A DNA stretch of 64,000 nt. It comes from Fusibacter_C sp942493125. Its GTDB lineage: Bacteria > Bacillota > Clostridia > Peptostreptococcales > Acidaminobacteraceae. This document shows positions 16,981 through 27,600 of the stretch, piece after piece. Numbering within the stretch: the stretch's first letter is position 1; every line of letters starts with the position of its first letter. The DNA lies in NCBI GenBank assembly GCA_942493125.1, contig OW818667.1, forward strand, positions 2,046,001 through 2,110,000. Direction: 5' to 3'. A program made the translations under genes and the position numbers. Below the pieces are notes generated by a model, which was not told the DNA's origin, searched no databases, and saw only the letters and a program-made list of their open reading frames with translations.

Positions 16981-18543
16981 TTATCTATTAAGAATCTTCT
17001 CCCTATAGTCATAGGTGATCTGATCCTTCAGGTGATGAATGAAGTTATTGATCATAGCCGCCGCCTCATCTTTTCGAACCCAACTGTTCGGGTTGATGCG
17101 ATTTTCTGGTGTGCCGCTCACTAGGCCGATCTCGTTTGCCATATAGATAAAGTCTTTTGACCACTCTGGGATGGCTGCATCGTCGGCAAAGGCCGTTCTA
17201 TAAGGTGGTGCTGGCGCCATATACTGAAGGCCAAGCGCTTTGATCATGATGGTGATGGCTTCTGCACGCGTCAGACGCTCGCCGCCTTTGAAGAAATAGT
17301 TTTTGCCAGCCATGATGTCGTTGTCCTTGATGAACTGGATATAGTTGTAGTCCGGATCGTTCACCATGATATCGAGATATGGCGTTTCGACGCCCGGTCT
17401 CATACGCTTGACGATTTCGGTCTTTGTCGCTTCTGGCAACACGCCGTTGATGGCGATGACCATCGCTTTACCAAAATCGAGTCTTGAGATCGTTGCCGAT
17501 GGGACGAAATACTCTTTTTCAACGTCGAATATCTCAAGTGACGTCAAAAGGAAGATCTCATTTTCCGCCCAATGTCCGCCGATGTCTCTGATCCTCGGCG
17601 TTATAAGTGCCTTGGATTCGAGGATGACGTTTTTGCTCATGTTCACTTCACCCGTGTTGCGTTTAGTGGATGCCATGTCGACAACGCCGTTTGTGGTAAC
17701 CGGTAGTGAATATTTGTAAGTGAGAACATTTTCCTCACTCGTGATCTTGAAGTAGTTGCCTCTAAAGCTGATGCTTTGTGGGTCCGTATACTGATACTCA
17801 TAGTCTACGGTCTTGTTCGACGCCATCCCGATATCCACGGTTCCCGTCCATGTGATGTTTTCCTGTGAGCCAGGCACTTTTGGGTCGTAGCTCGTGTTTG
17901 GCTTTGAGCTTTGGATCTCCTGTTTGACCACGAGCGTTTCGCTGTTGCCAAATAGGTGGTTATAGCCCACGATCGGCTTGGCGTCGATGACGTATGTCAC
18001 TTCGCCAGCGTTAGTGAGGTAATCGCCGTTTAAATAATACGTGCGTTCAGAGATCACATTGCCCGAAAAGTAATCCACCGCAGGGGTGTTGTCTTCGAGT
18101 CTGCTGTCAGTGAACGTGTATTTACCAAGAGTATAGACACCTGTAGCTGTGGTGATGGTCTCTTTGTACGCGCCGTTTGGCAGGGTCTTCACATAAGACG
18201 TCTGAAGCAGGCTGCCGTTTTGCGTCTTCGTCACGTTGAAGGTCACGTCTCTTACCAGTGTGATGTTTTTTGCCGTATTGGAAAGCGAGAAGGTGTATTT
18301 TAATGAATACGTGTCCTTGTCAGTTGGAATGACAGGTAGTTTCACTGTGCCTTTGAGCAGTACCGGTTCACCTGTGATGAAGCAGAGCTCTTGATATTCG
18401 TGTGTGCCCGAGATCATGAGATCCCCGATAAGGCCACCGTCCATCCAGACGACCTGTCCATACGACGAGTTACCAAACATGCCGATGCTCAAGCTCACAA
18501 ATAGGAGCAGGATCATGGCACTTAATTTATTTTTTTTCAACAT
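16981..18543 (-). CDS. SLH-domain surface protein (C-terminal SLH)
   Basis: 520 residues. A signal peptide (about 1-29, ending NSSYGQ) is followed by an unrecognised beta-rich region (about 30-320). Three C-terminal S-layer homology motifs follow: DIGGHWAENEIFLLTSLEIF, YNYIQFIKDNDIMAGKNYFF with GGERLTRAEAITIMIKALGL, and FADDAAIPEWSKDFIYMANEIGL with PNSWVRKDEAAAMIN. SLH triplets usually bind pyruvylated secondary cell-wall polymers. The central region contains a typical extracellular repeat-free fold with no enzyme motif that I recognise. It is the last gene of an apparent operon with the 1027-aa SLH protein and the TIG protein; a strong terminator follows. Confidence 0.85.
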   Translation of the reverse strand: MLKKNKLSAMILLLFVSLSIGMFGNSSYGQVVWMDGGLIGDLMISGTHEYQELCFITGEPVLLKGTVKLPVIPTDKDTYSLKYTFSLSNTAKNITLVRDVTFNVTKTQNGSLLQTSYVKTLPNGAYKETITTATGVYTLGKYTFTDSRLEDNTPAVDYFSGNVISERTYYLNGDYLTNAGEVTYVIDAKPIVGYNHLFGNSETLVVKQEIQSSKPNTSYDPKVPGSQENITWTGTVDIGMASNKTVDYEYQYTDPQSISFRGNYFKITSEENVLTYKYSLPVTTNGVVDMASTKRNTGEVNMSKNVILESKALITPRIRDIGGHWAENEIFLLTSLEIFDVEKEYFVPSATISRLDFGKAMVIAINGVLPEATKTEIVKRMRPGVETPYLDIMVNDPDYNYIQFIKDNDIMAGKNYFFKGGERLTRAEAITIMIKALGLQYMAPAPPYRTAFADDAAIPEWSKDFIYMANEIGLVSGTPENRINPNSWVRKDEAAAMINNFIHHLKDQITYDYREKILNR

Positions 18544-18570
18544 AGCCTTCTCCTATCTGGATTAATATTT

Positions 18571-21500
18571 CTAGTTTTGTACGAAGATCACTAGTGCGCC
18601 TTCTTTAACGCGCATGACGTAGATGTAGTCGCCCATCTGGATATCGTCCACGCTGATGACCGTGTTGTTTTTCACGACGATGGCATCGGTGTATTTAATG
18701 AAGATGTTTGCTTTGTTCGCCGTCCACTGGCCGGTGTAATCCGTCCAGTCATGTGAGTCTGTGATTTCAATGCGATCCCAGGTCTCATCATCACCAGTTA
18801 CAATCCCTCTTGATAATACGGCATTGTTGAACGTATCGTCAAGTCTGAGGGCGATGTCTGATTCTTTTGTAAGTGTGTCATCTAGGTTCTGACCAGCGAC
18901 GAGTCCCTTTTGACGCAGGTGCATCGCGATGACGGCACTATCAGCTGGGTTGACGACCATGAATGCGTAGTAGCGGTCAAACTGGAGGCCAGGTAATGAC
19001 GCGTTATACGTCGGATCGACGTTTTCACTGCGTGCGTACGAGTCGTGCCAGAAATCTGCTGGTTTGATGGTTTTAAGGTTTAATGGGTCAGTAATATCCA
19101 CTATTTTGGAATCCGTATAGAACTTGTAGTAGCCAGATTCATTTGGATTGACCGCGTTGATGAAGTTGTTCGAATAGCCAGTGTGGTTTCTGAGCGTGAT
19201 GTTTGAAGGATTCACGGACTCTAGAGCACCAATGCGGATGCTGTCGAAAATGTTGTCAAATGGTGTGACGACTTTGACGACCATCGCATTTTGGTTATAT
19301 GAACCGAGTGGGCTTTCAGAGACGACAAACACGGTGTCACGTGTGTTCAAATTGCTCGATGGTACCACGAGGCCGTCTTTGATGACGATCGTGCCAGCTG
19401 TGAGGTTGAAGTTTTCTTTTGTGATGATATCAAAGCTGCCAAGCGTGTGATCCACTGAACGCACATTGCTCGAGTACATCATCTCGCCGCCTGTCTTGAC
19501 GCTGAGTTTCACGATGGTCGGTTCGCCAAAGACTTTTTTGACGACCGCATACATCTGGTAGCCAGAGTATTGTCTCGCAAGCTCAGTCATAGTCAGCTTT
19601 TGGTTGCCGGCATAAATCTGCGTTTTTTCGTTCGTCTTTAGGTTGATGCTATACGTTTCAGCTTGTAGCCAGTCGTTATTTGAAATGTACTCTGGCTTGG
19701 ATATGCCATCCGCGCCGACGATCTGAACTTCTTTTCTGGAGCCGTTCACGTTCTTGATCTTGCCTTTGTAGATGATCTCGTAAAGCATCTCAGGCGCTTC
19801 AATCTCAATCTTAGAGACTTCAGCGGTTGAAATGTTGTCAAAGTAGACTTTTACCGCTTCCCCGACTTTGATGGCATTTTTCGTCACGATACTGCCATCC
19901 TTTGTGATCACGGTGTCCGCTGCGTACGTGTAATTCTCTTTTTTGCCATCATCGAGCTGTACTGTAAAGCTGTTTTGGTAAATGGTGATGACTTCGCCCA
20001 TACGCATTTTGCCGTACTTCGGAATATAACCCGACTCACCGCTGTAGGATTCTCCAGCCGCTGTGATGACGTAGCCGTTTGATATCTCAAGGGTCACAGG
20101 CATGCCGTAAACGAAATTGCCAAGTGTTGTGACGCGATCGTTGATTCTTAGGTTGACATAAGGTGCCAGTGGCATCTGATAAACTTTATCATCATAGCCA
20201 AAAACAGTCATGGTAGCAGGTGCATCCGCCGTGATCGGCGTCACTTCCCTAACTGTACCTGAAAGGTTCTTTTTGTCGAGAGGCGCTACTTTAATGTAAA
20301 TGACCTGACGGTTTTCATTGACGAGGTATTCCATGACATCGCCGACTTCCAGCGTCTGAACCCCAGCCACTTTGCCGCCCTTGTACGTGATGATGTCATC
20401 GCGCTGACCCGTATAAAGGTCCTCGTCCACAAGGATATCGAAGGCGTCGCCAGTAATATCTATTACTCTGTAGATTTCAGTAGTGACGGTCTTGCCATTT
20501 TTGTATTGCGTTTTCGTTCGGATATCAGCAAGTGTGCCATAGTGGAATGTGGTGTAAATATCCGCTGCGCTACTCGCATTCATCTTTTCTAGGATCATGT
20601 TGTGATCCATGACCTCCACAAATGTCAAAACGTCGTTTACTGTGATATATTCGACTTCATCGCCGAGTTTTAGCGCGACGTTGTTTGATACAATTCTGTT
20701 TTTATACGTGACATAATCAATCTGCTTGTTGCCCTTTGTGTGCTTTTCACTGACGAACTTGGTGACGGTACCGTCTGTGTTCTTCACAGTGACGGTATTG
20801 CGTTTGATCGTGTTGCCGTCTTCATATACCGTCTCAGGTTTTACGCCGATGACGAGTCCGAAGCCAGTATCGATGCCAAGTGTATCATACTGCGTTTCCA
20901 ATGCCGCTTCAAGGACCACTGCAAATTCGCCGCGCGTGAGGTTGGCTTTTGGTGAAAATGATCCATCGTTTTTAAGTGGCACAATGCCATCTGTAGTCAT
21001 ATCTTCGATCAGTGCTCTGTAAACAGGGTTTACTGAAGCCCAGTCCGAGTATGAAAACACAGTGCTTTGTGAAAATGTTGGCGTTTTGCCGATCGCTCTA
21101 GCCGTCCATACCGTAAGGGTTTCTTTTGTCGCTGGCTGTGCCAGATTCAATACTTCGGATGTGGTGATGATGCCTAGTGCGATGGCCTCCGTCATATATT
21201 CGTTGTTCATAAGTGTCTTGAGGCCAGCTGGTGTTGTTGATGATCCCGATTGTGCGTAGACGCGCTCCATGACAGCGGCATCGCCGCCCTTTAATCTGAC
21301 GAGCATCCCGATGGCATCAAAGCCAGTGGTTTTAGTAGCTGGATAATATTTCTTATCGCCGTATTGCTTGATGACGCCAAGTGCCGCCATGCGCACGATG
21401 GCTTCGTGGCCATACGTGCCCTTTATATCTGTAAAATAGGAATTTGAGAGAACGTCGAGACCTTTCGGGCTGCCCGTCAAGGTCGTCGCATCCGTAGTAT

Positions 21501-21654
21501 CCGTCTTTAATGCTGTGAATTCAGGTACAGGCACATCAAATGGCGCCGCTGCAAATGCAATCGATGAAGGTGACAGTACAGATGACGTTGAGGCAATCAA
21601 ACATATAGACAATAATAGTGGGATGATCTTTTTAGTAGCGCTGAATTTTTTCAT
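18571..21654 (-). CDS. Large SLH-domain surface protein (N-terminal SLH)
   Basis: 1027 residues. A signal peptide (about 1-36, ending SSIAFAA) is followed by three N-terminal SLH motifs (about 70-260): SYFTDIKGTYGHEAIVRMAAL, NNEYMTEAIALGIIT and YSDWASVNPVYRALIEDMTT with LTRGEFAVVLEAAL. The remaining ~760 residues are beta-rich and repetitive, with recurring short units such as GDEVEYITVNDV, GDVMEYLVNENRQVIYIKV and GEAVKVYFDN. These resemble small barrel folds seen in clostridial SLH proteins. No catalytic motif is recognised. It is translated 18 bases after the TIG gene and 27 bases before the 520-aa SLH gene, so the three products are probably made together for the cell envelope. Confidence 0.85.
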   Translation of the reverse strand: MKKFSATKKIIPLLLSICLIASTSSVLSPSSIAFAAAPFDVPVPEFTALKTDTTDATTLTGSPKGLDVLSNSYFTDIKGTYGHEAIVRMAALGVIKQYGDKKYYPATKTTGFDAIGMLVRLKGGDAAVMERVYAQSGSSTTPAGLKTLMNNEYMTEAIALGIITTSEVLNLAQPATKETLTVWTARAIGKTPTFSQSTVFSYSDWASVNPVYRALIEDMTTDGIVPLKNDGSFSPKANLTRGEFAVVLEAALETQYDTLGIDTGFGLVIGVKPETVYEDGNTIKRNTVTVKNTDGTVTKFVSEKHTKGNKQIDYVTYKNRIVSNNVALKLGDEVEYITVNDVLTFVEVMDHNMILEKMNASSAADIYTTFHYGTLADIRTKTQYKNGKTVTTEIYRVIDITGDAFDILVDEDLYTGQRDDIITYKGGKVAGVQTLEVGDVMEYLVNENRQVIYIKVAPLDKKNLSGTVREVTPITADAPATMTVFGYDDKVYQMPLAPYVNLRINDRVTTLGNFVYGMPVTLEISNGYVITAAGESYSGESGYIPKYGKMRMGEVITIYQNSFTVQLDDGKKENYTYAADTVITKDGSIVTKNAIKVGEAVKVYFDNISTAEVSKIEIEAPEMLYEIIYKGKIKNVNGSRKEVQIVGADGISKPEYISNNDWLQAETYSINLKTNEKTQIYAGNQKLTMTELARQYSGYQMYAVVKKVFGEPTIVKLSVKTGGEMMYSSNVRSVDHTLGSFDIITKENFNLTAGTIVIKDGLVVPSSNLNTRDTVFVVSESPLGSYNQNAMVVKVVTPFDNIFDSIRIGALESVNPSNITLRNHTGYSNNFINAVNPNESGYYKFYTDSKIVDITDPLNLKTIKPADFWHDSYARSENVDPTYNASLPGLQFDRYYAFMVVNPADSAVIAMHLRQKGLVAGQNLDDTLTKESDIALRLDDTFNNAVLSRGIVTGDDETWDRIEITDSHDWTDYTGQWTANKANIFIKYTDAIVVKNNTVISVDDIQMGDYIYVMRVKEGALVIFVQN

Positions 21655-21672
21655 AGTTTTAATCCTCCTCTT

Positions 21673-24600
21673 CTATTGATTTGTCATCAGTACGTAGTGT
21701 CCCGCGTCTTTGATGCGTGCTGTTACTCGGTTGTTTGCCGTGTCGAGCGTTGCGGCGACGATGGCATAAGTGCCTGTGCTCACATTGTATTTATAAAGCT
21801 GAACTTGCGTTTCTTTTGCCATAGTCATACCTGTTGCATCGTAGTAAAGCGTAAGGTCCATGGTGCCTGTCAGTTGACTGAACGCTCTCACTGATTCGTT
21901 TGAGCTCGCGTCGAAGCTGATGCTGTGGACTTTGGAAACTTGCTTTTTACCGCGGATATTTGGCGTGAGATAAGCCCTGCTGGCGTTCATCGTCGTATCT
22001 TCCGTGATTCGTGCATAGGCGTTAAATTGATCTGCGACACCTCTAAAGGTCGTCGTGTTTGCCGTTACTGGTGTAAACCTGTATTGGCTGTTGCCATAGT
22101 TCACTGTGATATTCGTGAGACCCGTTTTAACCAATGATTCTGGAAGGACAAGTCTTTTTACAAGGGTCGTTGTTTTGACGGCATCTTGTAAATCGATGGT
22201 CACGAGGTTGCCAATCATCTTATCCGCAAAGTTTACGGTGAGCACGCCGCCGTTGTCGATGGCTTCATAATTCTCACCAGCTGGTACGTCTAAACCACCG
22301 TCCAGATCTTCTGGGCCGAGTTCTTTGACGTCTTTGATCTGTTGATACGTGAGTGCTGCAAGGTTCGAGAATCCCGATTGACCAAATTTGTTGACAGCCT
22401 TCACAACAAAGACAATACGCTCTGCAGTGTCGAGTTTTTCTATGCCTGGAAGCGATGAAATCTTGTAAGGCTCGATATTTGTGATGCCAAGATAACTGAA
22501 ATCTCTATAGTTTGCGCTAGTCAATTCTGCGTTTGTTTTGATGCCCATGTAAACGTAAATTTCGAAATAGTTTGCCGTAGAAGCCGTGTAATCGTAGAGC
22601 TTGATATAGCGGTTATCTACGACTGTAACGCTTAGACCCGTTGGGTCCACAGGAAGTGGCACGGTATAATCGAGCTTCACGCTATTATCCGTTGTACCAC
22701 CATCGGCATTTTTGACGACGATGGAGATCTTGCCTTCAAAGTTTACTTCAGGTGTTGTGACGAGCAGTGTTTCGCTATCGACAAATTCTACCTTTGTAGC
22801 GAGAACACCTTGCTTGACGTAGTGGATACTGTCATCGCGATAGATGCCTTGCTCTGTTTCTGCGATGTTGTCTGTAGGCTTCACTGTCAGCCATTCGCCG
22901 CCTAAGTAGACTTTCGCCCCTTCCGCAAATCCGGTACCCTTAAGCTTGATGACTTGGCCGCCCGTCACGTGGATGCGATTGATCGGGTTGCCATTTACAT
23001 CGGTGATGGTTGGTAGCAAGGTCGGAGCAGAGACGACGGTGATGCCTGGATTTTTGACCGCGATGCCGTAGTCGTTGTTCAGCACTTGTACGGTTTTTTC
23101 GCCGAGCGTCATGTTTTTTGGCGTCGTGAAGGTCAATACAGAACCACGCTCTGTGAGAACGCCGTTGTAGATTGGGATACCCGCACGTGTGCCGATGATG
23201 ACGTATGCGCCTTCTCTAAAGTCGCTACCTTTGATGACGACTTTGTTGCCGCCATAGATGGACGTCTTTTTAGGCGTTATGGTATCGATTCGTGGGCCAG
23301 AAAGCGGCTTTTTGAAGACGAAGTAAAACGGAATCGTCAATGTGCCGTGATTTGGTCCGATGAGATCGACTGAGTTGTTTGAATTGGCGAGACCCTTATC
23401 TTCATTTTGAATCATGATTGGGTACTCTTTGTCGACGTCGTTGATATTGCCTTTTGGTACCGTTGCGACGATGAGGTCGTAGACGACGCCGTTGATCTGT
23501 TTTGTGGTGAGTTCTTTGATTGTCGCTTTGTAAGCGCCAATATAGACAGAAACATTTTCTCTAAAATCGTTACCCGTGATCTCGATATCGATGCCGCCAT
23601 CCACTGAGGACTCGACGAGCCATTTTGAGCCGTCAAACGAGAGTGTCTGTGGTTCAATGTTCAGGATTTTCGGTTCACTAGCTGGGTTGGTATACGTAAA
23701 TTGCTGCGTCGACTTGCCACCGTCTGTGTTGAAGAACGTGAGTGGTACTGTGCCTATCGTGAAATACGACGGTGTGATGACGGTTACGTGGGTGTCATTG
23801 TCATAAATCGTCTTAGGGGCGTAACCTCTTTCAACGATAACGCGTCTGTCCGCTATCTCGAGCTTGATATATTCGTAGGCGTTGCCGGAATAAGTGGCGC
23901 TGTTCACATCTTTTAAGCCGTTTGGCACATAGTAGTCGCCTGCGGCGTTTTTAAGCATGTCCATCGGAATGAATACTTTTGTGTTGTCATAATCGAACGT
24001 CCGCGTATAAATGACGTTGTTTTCAGTGAGTGTGACTTTGACTTCACCAAGATCGCCATAGTAGGCTACTGTAAGCCCACCGTCGAGGTTGACCGTGGCG
24101 CGCTCGTTGTTGATAAGCCCTGAGTTAGGGGCGATTCGGTCTAAGCTACGGTTGTCGATCGCGCCAAAACGCACAAGTGCTTGAATGTTGCCAAGCAGCT
24201 GAATGGCAGATTCGTCATCATTTGCATAACCATATGCCACTGTTCGGTAGAGCTTTTGGCCGTAGATTTCTTTTGGTTCTTGACCTTGTCTTCTGCCGAA
24301 GTTTGGAACGACGCTACCGAGTACTGGCGTTGTCGCAGTGTACGTGTATTTGAGCTTGTTGCTGACGCCTGAATCGTTGTTGATGACATAGACGTCTACT
24401 GCACCTGACGCATGCGCTGGTGTGATGACTTTGATAAAGCCTTTGGAATATTCTACGATTTTCGCTTCATTTTCACCAAAATAGATCTTCGGCAAAATCA
24501 CTGAATCGTAATACGTTTCGTAATAAGGGTTCATAAGCTCTGGGAATCGGCGGATCGGACTTGTAGGAGAATCAAAGTCGTATGTGCCCGCTAATAGATC

Positions 24601-27600
24601 GTCCCATGTGCCGTTTTTAAATTGGTCGACAAAGGTATCGCCCACGTCGTAGCCAGGACCGCCAACCAAGTTCTCATAAGGCTCATAGAATCTGAACTCG
24701 TAGCCTACGATCTCGACGATTTCACCGCCATTTGAAGAGCCACCTGTTGGGAGGATTCTCGTGATGACAGGGTCTGAAAGTGGAATGATATACGTGAAGC
24801 CCTTGTCTCTACCCGTGTTACCACCGTCTGGGTTGACGATGACCACTGGAACAGCGAGCTCGTCCACGCCGTAATCTGCCGTGAGGTTTTTGATGGATTT
24901 TGGCATCTTGATTTTGATCCATGAGCCATCGAGCGCCACATAGGTGTCTGCCTTAGGCACTTCAACGGAATCGATGAACACGCGCACGTCGTCTTCAAAG
25001 TCGCGACCAGTGATCGTGACATAGAAGCCGCCATCCACTGAGCCTTTTGGTGGCTGAATGTCAGTGATGATCGGATTGGATGTCGCTTGTGAGATATAAT
25101 AGAAGCCATTTTCCCCAGTCTTGCTTGCTGTCTTAGTATCTGGGTTGACGACAGATAAATCTTTGTAGCCTTTTCCTGTCGTGAGGTATGGCACTTTAAA
25201 GACGATTTGATTTTTAGATAAAACGCGTGTTTGGTTGCCTTCGATAGCACCTGTCACCAAATTGACGGTGTATGGTGTGATCATGTCAAGCTGCACGCCA
25301 TCGAGCTCGATGCCCGCGTCATTGATCAGGACGTTTTTCGCAAATCCTAGTGCATTGACGGCGATGACTTTGTCCGGTGCTTCGTACTGAAGCGTGTACG
25401 TTTCATCTCTGCCATTTGTGAGGATCGCTTGGCCTGCGAAGTTATAGGATAGTGTATAGCGAACGCTATCCACTGTTTTAAGTGTCACAGATTCTGCGTA
25501 GTCCGCCAAGAAGACTGTATTATCGCCTTCTTCGCTAAGTCCGATTCTCACGAGCTTGTTGTCCATAGTCGCTACAAACGTTGGGCCACCTGCGATGGCG
25601 ATCGTGGTTTTGCCTGTCGCCAAGCTAAAGGTGATGTTGACTGTGCCCACAAGCGCACCGTTGCTTTGGTAAGCGCGGTATATGCCGCTTTCGTATCTGA
25701 TGGCATATGTCTCTGTGGTGGTTGCAATCGCTGGATTGTTCAGCGCATCGTTTGTAAGCGTTGCGATTGCGCCTGCATTTGGGCTGCTTTCAACGACATA
25801 TGCATTATTATAGAAGGTAGAATAAATGGCTTTGCCTGCATCCACTGTAATGAGCTGTTTTTCAGCTGGTGCTTCGTAGGTGCCAAATATGATATTGCCC
25901 GCTGGATCTTTTGTATAGCTGTTGACTTCTTTGCCGTCGATGACAATGCGTGAACCGATGAGTCTATAAGCATCGATGCCGCGTTCTGTCACTGCTGTAG
26001 GATCTGGTTTTAGGAAGTTGTCGCCATTGACGACAACGAGTGTTCCAAATGTGCCAAGTGGCGGTGTGAAGCTTTTGAAGATCGGGTCTTTGTTGAATGT
26101 CTTTACGTATGTGAAGTCGCTGACTGCAAGGCCGCCACTCGGGTTGAGTATCTGAACTTGGGTCGTGCCTTCTCTACCTGGAGGTGCTTTGAATTTGACG
26201 AGGATCTTGTTACCGGTCGTATCGAGCTCTCTCGTGAACGTCGTGATTTCTTCACCATCCAAATAGAGCTTTAAGCCGTTTTGAAGGTTCGATCCTGTGA
26301 TGACGATGTTCTCGCCCCCAGTGACTGTAATGATGTTCGGTTTGACGGACTCAATAACAGGAATATCCGATGTTTTTACGAACTCTATAAAGTCCGACTT
26401 GATGTTCGACTTACCGTAGTTTGCCGATTTACGCGTCGGGTTGGTCACTTGAATGTGTTTGATGCCGCCATCTCGGATGAGCGCTGTGTTCGGGATTCGG
26501 ATCAGCATCTTTGTACCAAGCTGATTGCCTGTCGTACCGTCGACTACTTGGTTCAGTGCATTTAACACCGTCATCTCAAGTGGTACAGGTCTGCCGTCTG
26601 CGAATGTCAGGACGGTTTCCGCTACATCGTCTTCATTTAACTTATATTTGATAATACCGCGGACGGTAACGCCACCACCTGTGTATTCTTCATTTGGGAA
26701 GAAACCCAGTTGATAACGGTTGTTGAATGTGTTGTTGTCGTTTTTCTTGACGAGTACGGTCGGTTTTCTCGTGATGACAGTTCCGTCTGTATCAACGAAG
26801 CGATCCACTAAAAACTTATCGCCTTTAATGGCGATCAATGTCTCGTTTTTCATCATGGAATAAAGTGATGCTGTATCTTGAATCTGGACCACTGCCGGGA
26901 GGACTGAATCGATCTCTGGCGTGAATGTGCTTGGCTCAAATTCAAAGCCGTCTGGTTTAGTGATGATTTGATTGAATATGAACTGTTTGCCAGCGTTGAC
27001 ACCGCCCTTGATGGTGAGGACGGTTTGCATTTCAACAACGACGTCTTTGAATGGCGCTGTTTCAGCATCGTTCACGCTATCCGTGATGACCATGATCTGG
27101 TCTGTGGAAGCCTTGACGATCTGGAAGTCTCCGCTCGTATCTCTTAAAAATTTGACTTTTTTACCGATTTGCATATTGATGCGTCGCTCTATGGTGACTG
27201 CTTCGCTTTTATAAACGCCATCTACGTAGTTGAGGACGAGTACTTCGTCATTTTCTTCGCCTGCAGGCGGCTCAGCTGGGTCAAACTGGCCAGTCGTCGT
27301 AAGGTCTGGAATATTGAGTGTCAAGACGTAGTTTGCCTTGATCTCAACGTTGCCACCTGTATCTGGTCCCTTTTCTGGGTAGATGCTGACGATGGTCGGT
27401 TTATAGTCCGCTTGGATAACGGTGAACTCGTCAAACGAGCCATCCCCTCTGAGGACGACTTGCTCCGCTACGACCTGTCCGTTTTGGACATCGGTGATGA
27501 CCACGTAATAGTTGCGTCTCGCAAAGTCTTTATGACTTGGCACGCGTACGGTTAACACGTCTTCAGCGCCATTGACGTTGAGTCCGAGTGAAACAAACTG

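Noticed and set aside
23086..27555. Several open frames opposite the TIG gene
   Set aside because: They are short, overlap each other and lack ribosome-binding sites; the long gene in the other strand explains them.
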